DNA of 64,000 bases from CALBPI01 sp038521865 (GTDB taxonomy: Bacteria; Pseudomonadota; Gammaproteobacteria; Steroidobacterales; Woeseiaceae), in assembly GCA_038521865.1 (NCBI GenBank), contig JBCBKO010000005.1:1-64000 (forward strand). The letters run 5' to 3'. Of this stretch, positions 62,195 to 64,000 are shown one piece after another; position 1 is the first letter of the stretch; every line of letters begins with the position of its first letter. Made by a program: the position numbers and the translations under genes. The notes under the pieces are model-generated. The model had not been told where the DNA came from. It saw nothing but the letters and a program-made list of their open reading frames with translations, and searched no databases.

Positions 62195-62532
62195 TTGTAG
62201 GCTCGCACTGCGTCGTTGAAGTCCGCTGCAACCGTCTCCATTTCATCAACAGCGGCGTTATGCCGCTTGCTTAGAATGGCTTCACGTTCCGCTTTGGCCT
62301 CGCTGGCCTCGTCCTCGGCCATCGTCGCCTTGGATTCCGCCTCGATACAGTCAAGGAAAGTGTTCATGTCAGCCATGTACTGTTTGACGGCTTTCTGACC
62401 CTCGATCATCTCCTCCTGGGTCGCCGCGGCACCATTCGGAATATCGATCTTCGTGGGATAGTCGCACGCCGCCGACGCAGACTGTCCGAAAAGCCCCAAT
62501 GTCGCGCTGAGCATGATCGCTTGAATTTTCAT
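62179..62532 (-). CDS. Small secreted coiled-coil protein
   Basis: The 117-residue precursor has a signal peptide (KIQAIMLSATLGLFGQSASA, then AC). The mature protein is helical and charged (EEMIEGQKAVKQYMADMNTF; EDEASEAKAEREAILSKRHN) with two Cys, at about residue 22 and in LDCIEAE, that could pair. AAGGGG precedes the ATG. Its role is unknown; it converges on the psp operon. Confidence 0.75.
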   Translation of the reverse strand: MKIQAIMLSATLGLFGQSASAACDYPTKIDIPNGAAATQEEMIEGQKAVKQYMADMNTFLDCIEAESKATMAEDEASEAKAEREAILSKRHNAAVDEMETVAADFNDAVRAYKARQE

Positions 62533-62629
62533 ATGTGTTCCCCTTTTCACGATGCACTCGCTGTCCTTGAGTGCGGGCGCCAAAGTCTAGCCGGTACGGC
62601 AGAGTCCCGCCAACAGAGATGCGAACGGA

Positions 62630-64000
62630 TCAGGCGAACAGCGCTTTGTGCTGATCTGTGCCGTCTTGCTGCGCTTCCAGCCGCTCTCTGAATGCGCTTG
62701 CGTCCATCGGCTCTCCGAACAGCATGCCCTGGCCAAAATCGCACTTCAGCGAGCGCAGGAATTTAAGTTGTGCCTGAGTTTCGATGCCCTCAGCCACAAC
62801 ATCAAGCTCCAAACTTCGGCTCATGTCGATGATAGCCCGAATGATCGCTGCATCGTTTGCGTCGTGGGCCGCGTTGGTCACGAACGATCGATCTATCTTT
62901 AAGGTCTTGATCGGGAACTTCTGCAATGCAGTGAGCGAAGAGTAGCCCGTGCCAAAGTCGTCAATTGCGAGCTGCAGACCATAGGCACTCAACGCTTCGA
63001 GGATCTGCACTGTGCGCCCGATGTCCTCGGCCAGAACACTCTCGGTGATTTCGAATTCGATATCCGTAGGCTTGATGCCATGGCGTTGGAAAATTCGACT
63101 CACACTGTTGAAAAAATTGCGCTGTCGCAACTGTTTCAGTGACAGGTTTATCGCGATGCGACCTGGGTCGCCAATCGTGTCCTGCCAGCGCGCAAGGTCC
63201 TCGCAGACCCGGTCGATGACCCATTCACCAATCTCCACAATGAGGTTGGTTTCTTCCGCGAGCGGAATGAAGTCATTCGGTTGTATTCGGCCGATATCCG
63301 GTGAATGCCAGCGTACGAGCGCTTCGGCGCCCATCACCTTGCCGGTCGAAAGATCGTATTTGGGTTGGTATTCCAGCAGAAGCTCATCACGCTCAAACGA
63401 GCGACGCAGACGACTCTTCATCAGCAAACGCTCCACGGCGGCATCGTTCATCGCGCTGTCGTAGAACACATGCCGATTGCCGCCCGCTTTCTTGGCGCTG
63501 TACAAGGCTGCATCGCTGTTGCGCAACAAATCGATGACGTTATCGGCATGCTGCGGATAGATCGCAATACCGAGGCTGGCGGTCACGTAGACCTCGTTGG
63601 CTTGCACATCGAACGGCTCGGCGACTTCGGCCAGCAGATTCCTCGCAAGCTGCTGCAGTGCGTTCTCGACATCCTCAACAGGCGGCAGCTCATCGACAAA
63701 AGCGGCGAATTCGTCGCCGGATAGGCGCCCGATCACGGCATTGTCCGGGAGTGCTCGGCGCATACACTGCGTGATGGTCTCGAGCGTCGTGTCCCCGGCG
63801 AGGTGTCCAAACGTGTCGTTGATGTCTTTAAACTGGTCCACGTCGAGGTAGAACAGCGCGATCATGCCTTCGCTCTTGCGGGCGCGTGCAATGGCACGTT
63901 GCAGCAGGTGCTGGAACTGCATCCGATTTGGCACTTTGGTCATCGGATCCATTCGCGCCAGATATCGAATCCGCGCCTCGGAACGCTTCCGCTCTGTGAC
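62630..64000 (-). CDS. GGDEF-EAL cyclic-di-GMP enzyme (N-terminus outside window)
   Basis: The frame stays open to the window edge, so the N-terminus is missing; the visible 456 residues begin in a linker (RYLARMDPMTKVPNRMQF). The GGDEF domain has RLSGDEFAAF in place of GGDEF, a form often still active. The EAL domain has MGAEALVRWHSP, IAINLSLKQL, EFEITESVLAED, LAIDDFGTGYSS, KIDRSFV and VAEGIETQAQL, the catalytic residues of an active phosphodiesterase. It therefore probably makes and/or breaks cyclic-di-GMP. It ends shortly after GMLFGEPMDAS. Confidence 0.92.
   Translation of the reverse strand, partial: VTERKRSEARIRYLARMDPMTKVPNRMQFQHLLQRAIARARKSEGMIALFYLDVDQFKDINDTFGHLAGDTTLETITQCMRRALPDNAVIGRLSGDEFAAFVDELPPVEDVENALQQLARNLLAEVAEPFDVQANEVYVTASLGIAIYPQHADNVIDLLRNSDAALYSAKKAGGNRHVFYDSAMNDAAVERLLMKSRLRRSFERDELLLEYQPKYDLSTGKVMGAEALVRWHSPDIGRIQPNDFIPLAEETNLIVEIGEWVIDRVCEDLARWQDTIGDPGRIAINLSLKQLRQRNFFNSVSRIFQRHGIKPTDIEFEITESVLAEDIGRTVQILEALSAYGLQLAIDDFGTGYSSLTALQKFPIKTLKIDRSFVTNAAHDANDAAIIRAIIDMSRSLELDVVAEGIETQAQLKFLRSLKCDFGQGMLFGEPMDASAFRERLEAQQDGTDQHKALFA

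Overview
The window looks like chromosomal DNA of a GC-rich gammaproteobacterium. OxyR, YcgN, EngB, cytochrome c4 next to a DsbA-like protein, MscL, FlhC, YadGH, YedK, DinB, FadE and the PspF/PspABC set all resemble gammaproteobacterial proteins. The mevalonate pathway, the Xanthomonas/Bacteroides-type transcarbamylase in the arginine operon and the phytoene-desaturase-like oxidoreductase point to a marine or environmental lineage rather than an enteric one. That placement is inference; no rRNA or tRNA gene was recognised. Coding density is very high, overlapping start/stop codons (ATGA, GTGA, TTGA, TGATG) are frequent, and no gene-free stretch exceeds about 250 bases. I saw no insertion sequence, prophage, CRISPR array or integron.

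Layout. 1-9.4 kb: the end of a YbbA/YbbP exporter, a phrB-oxyR-membrane protein operon on the minus strand, ycgN with an iodotyrosine-deiodinase-like nitroreductase, and a large lipoprotein. 9.4-17.2 kb: NnrU, a TPR-2-oxoglutarate oxygenase, a CrtI-like oxidoreductase, a degenerate HD-GYP protein, a YafK-like L,D-transpeptidase, a DsbA-like lipoprotein and cytochrome c4. 17.3-21.3 kb: engB, an ECF sigma factor, a small secreted Gly-rich protein and an RCC1-like lipoprotein. 21.4-32.9 kb: one long minus-strand series, argR-argG-(P-loop protein)-argC-argD-argF'-argB-argH-menI-lptM-polA, ending at a strong terminator; lptM is a 52-residue gene that is easily missed. 32.9-38.7 kb: esterase, NRDE protein, mscL, divergent flhC and a tandem FlhD-like gene, yadGH and yedK.

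38.7-51.3 kb holds the most striking locus. A minus-strand series (ispA, dinB, gspA, gspB, FakA-DegV fusion) diverges from a plus-strand series encoding the mevalonate pathway: mvaD, phosphomevalonate kinase, and a 937-residue protein joining class II HMG-CoA reductase, mevalonate kinase and type 1 IPP isomerase. HMG-CoA synthase converges on it from the other side. Together they cover every step from acetoacetyl-CoA plus acetyl-CoA to farnesyl diphosphate; only acetoacetyl-CoA thiolase is absent.

51.4-64 kb: a DUF3667-like membrane protein, FadE with a Lys-rich tail, malate dehydrogenase, an autoregulated YtrA-type GntR/ABC operon led by a 61-residue membrane peptide behind a palindromic operator, pspF divergent from pspABC with a clear sigma-54 promoter, and the C-terminal part of a GGDEF-EAL protein that runs off the window.
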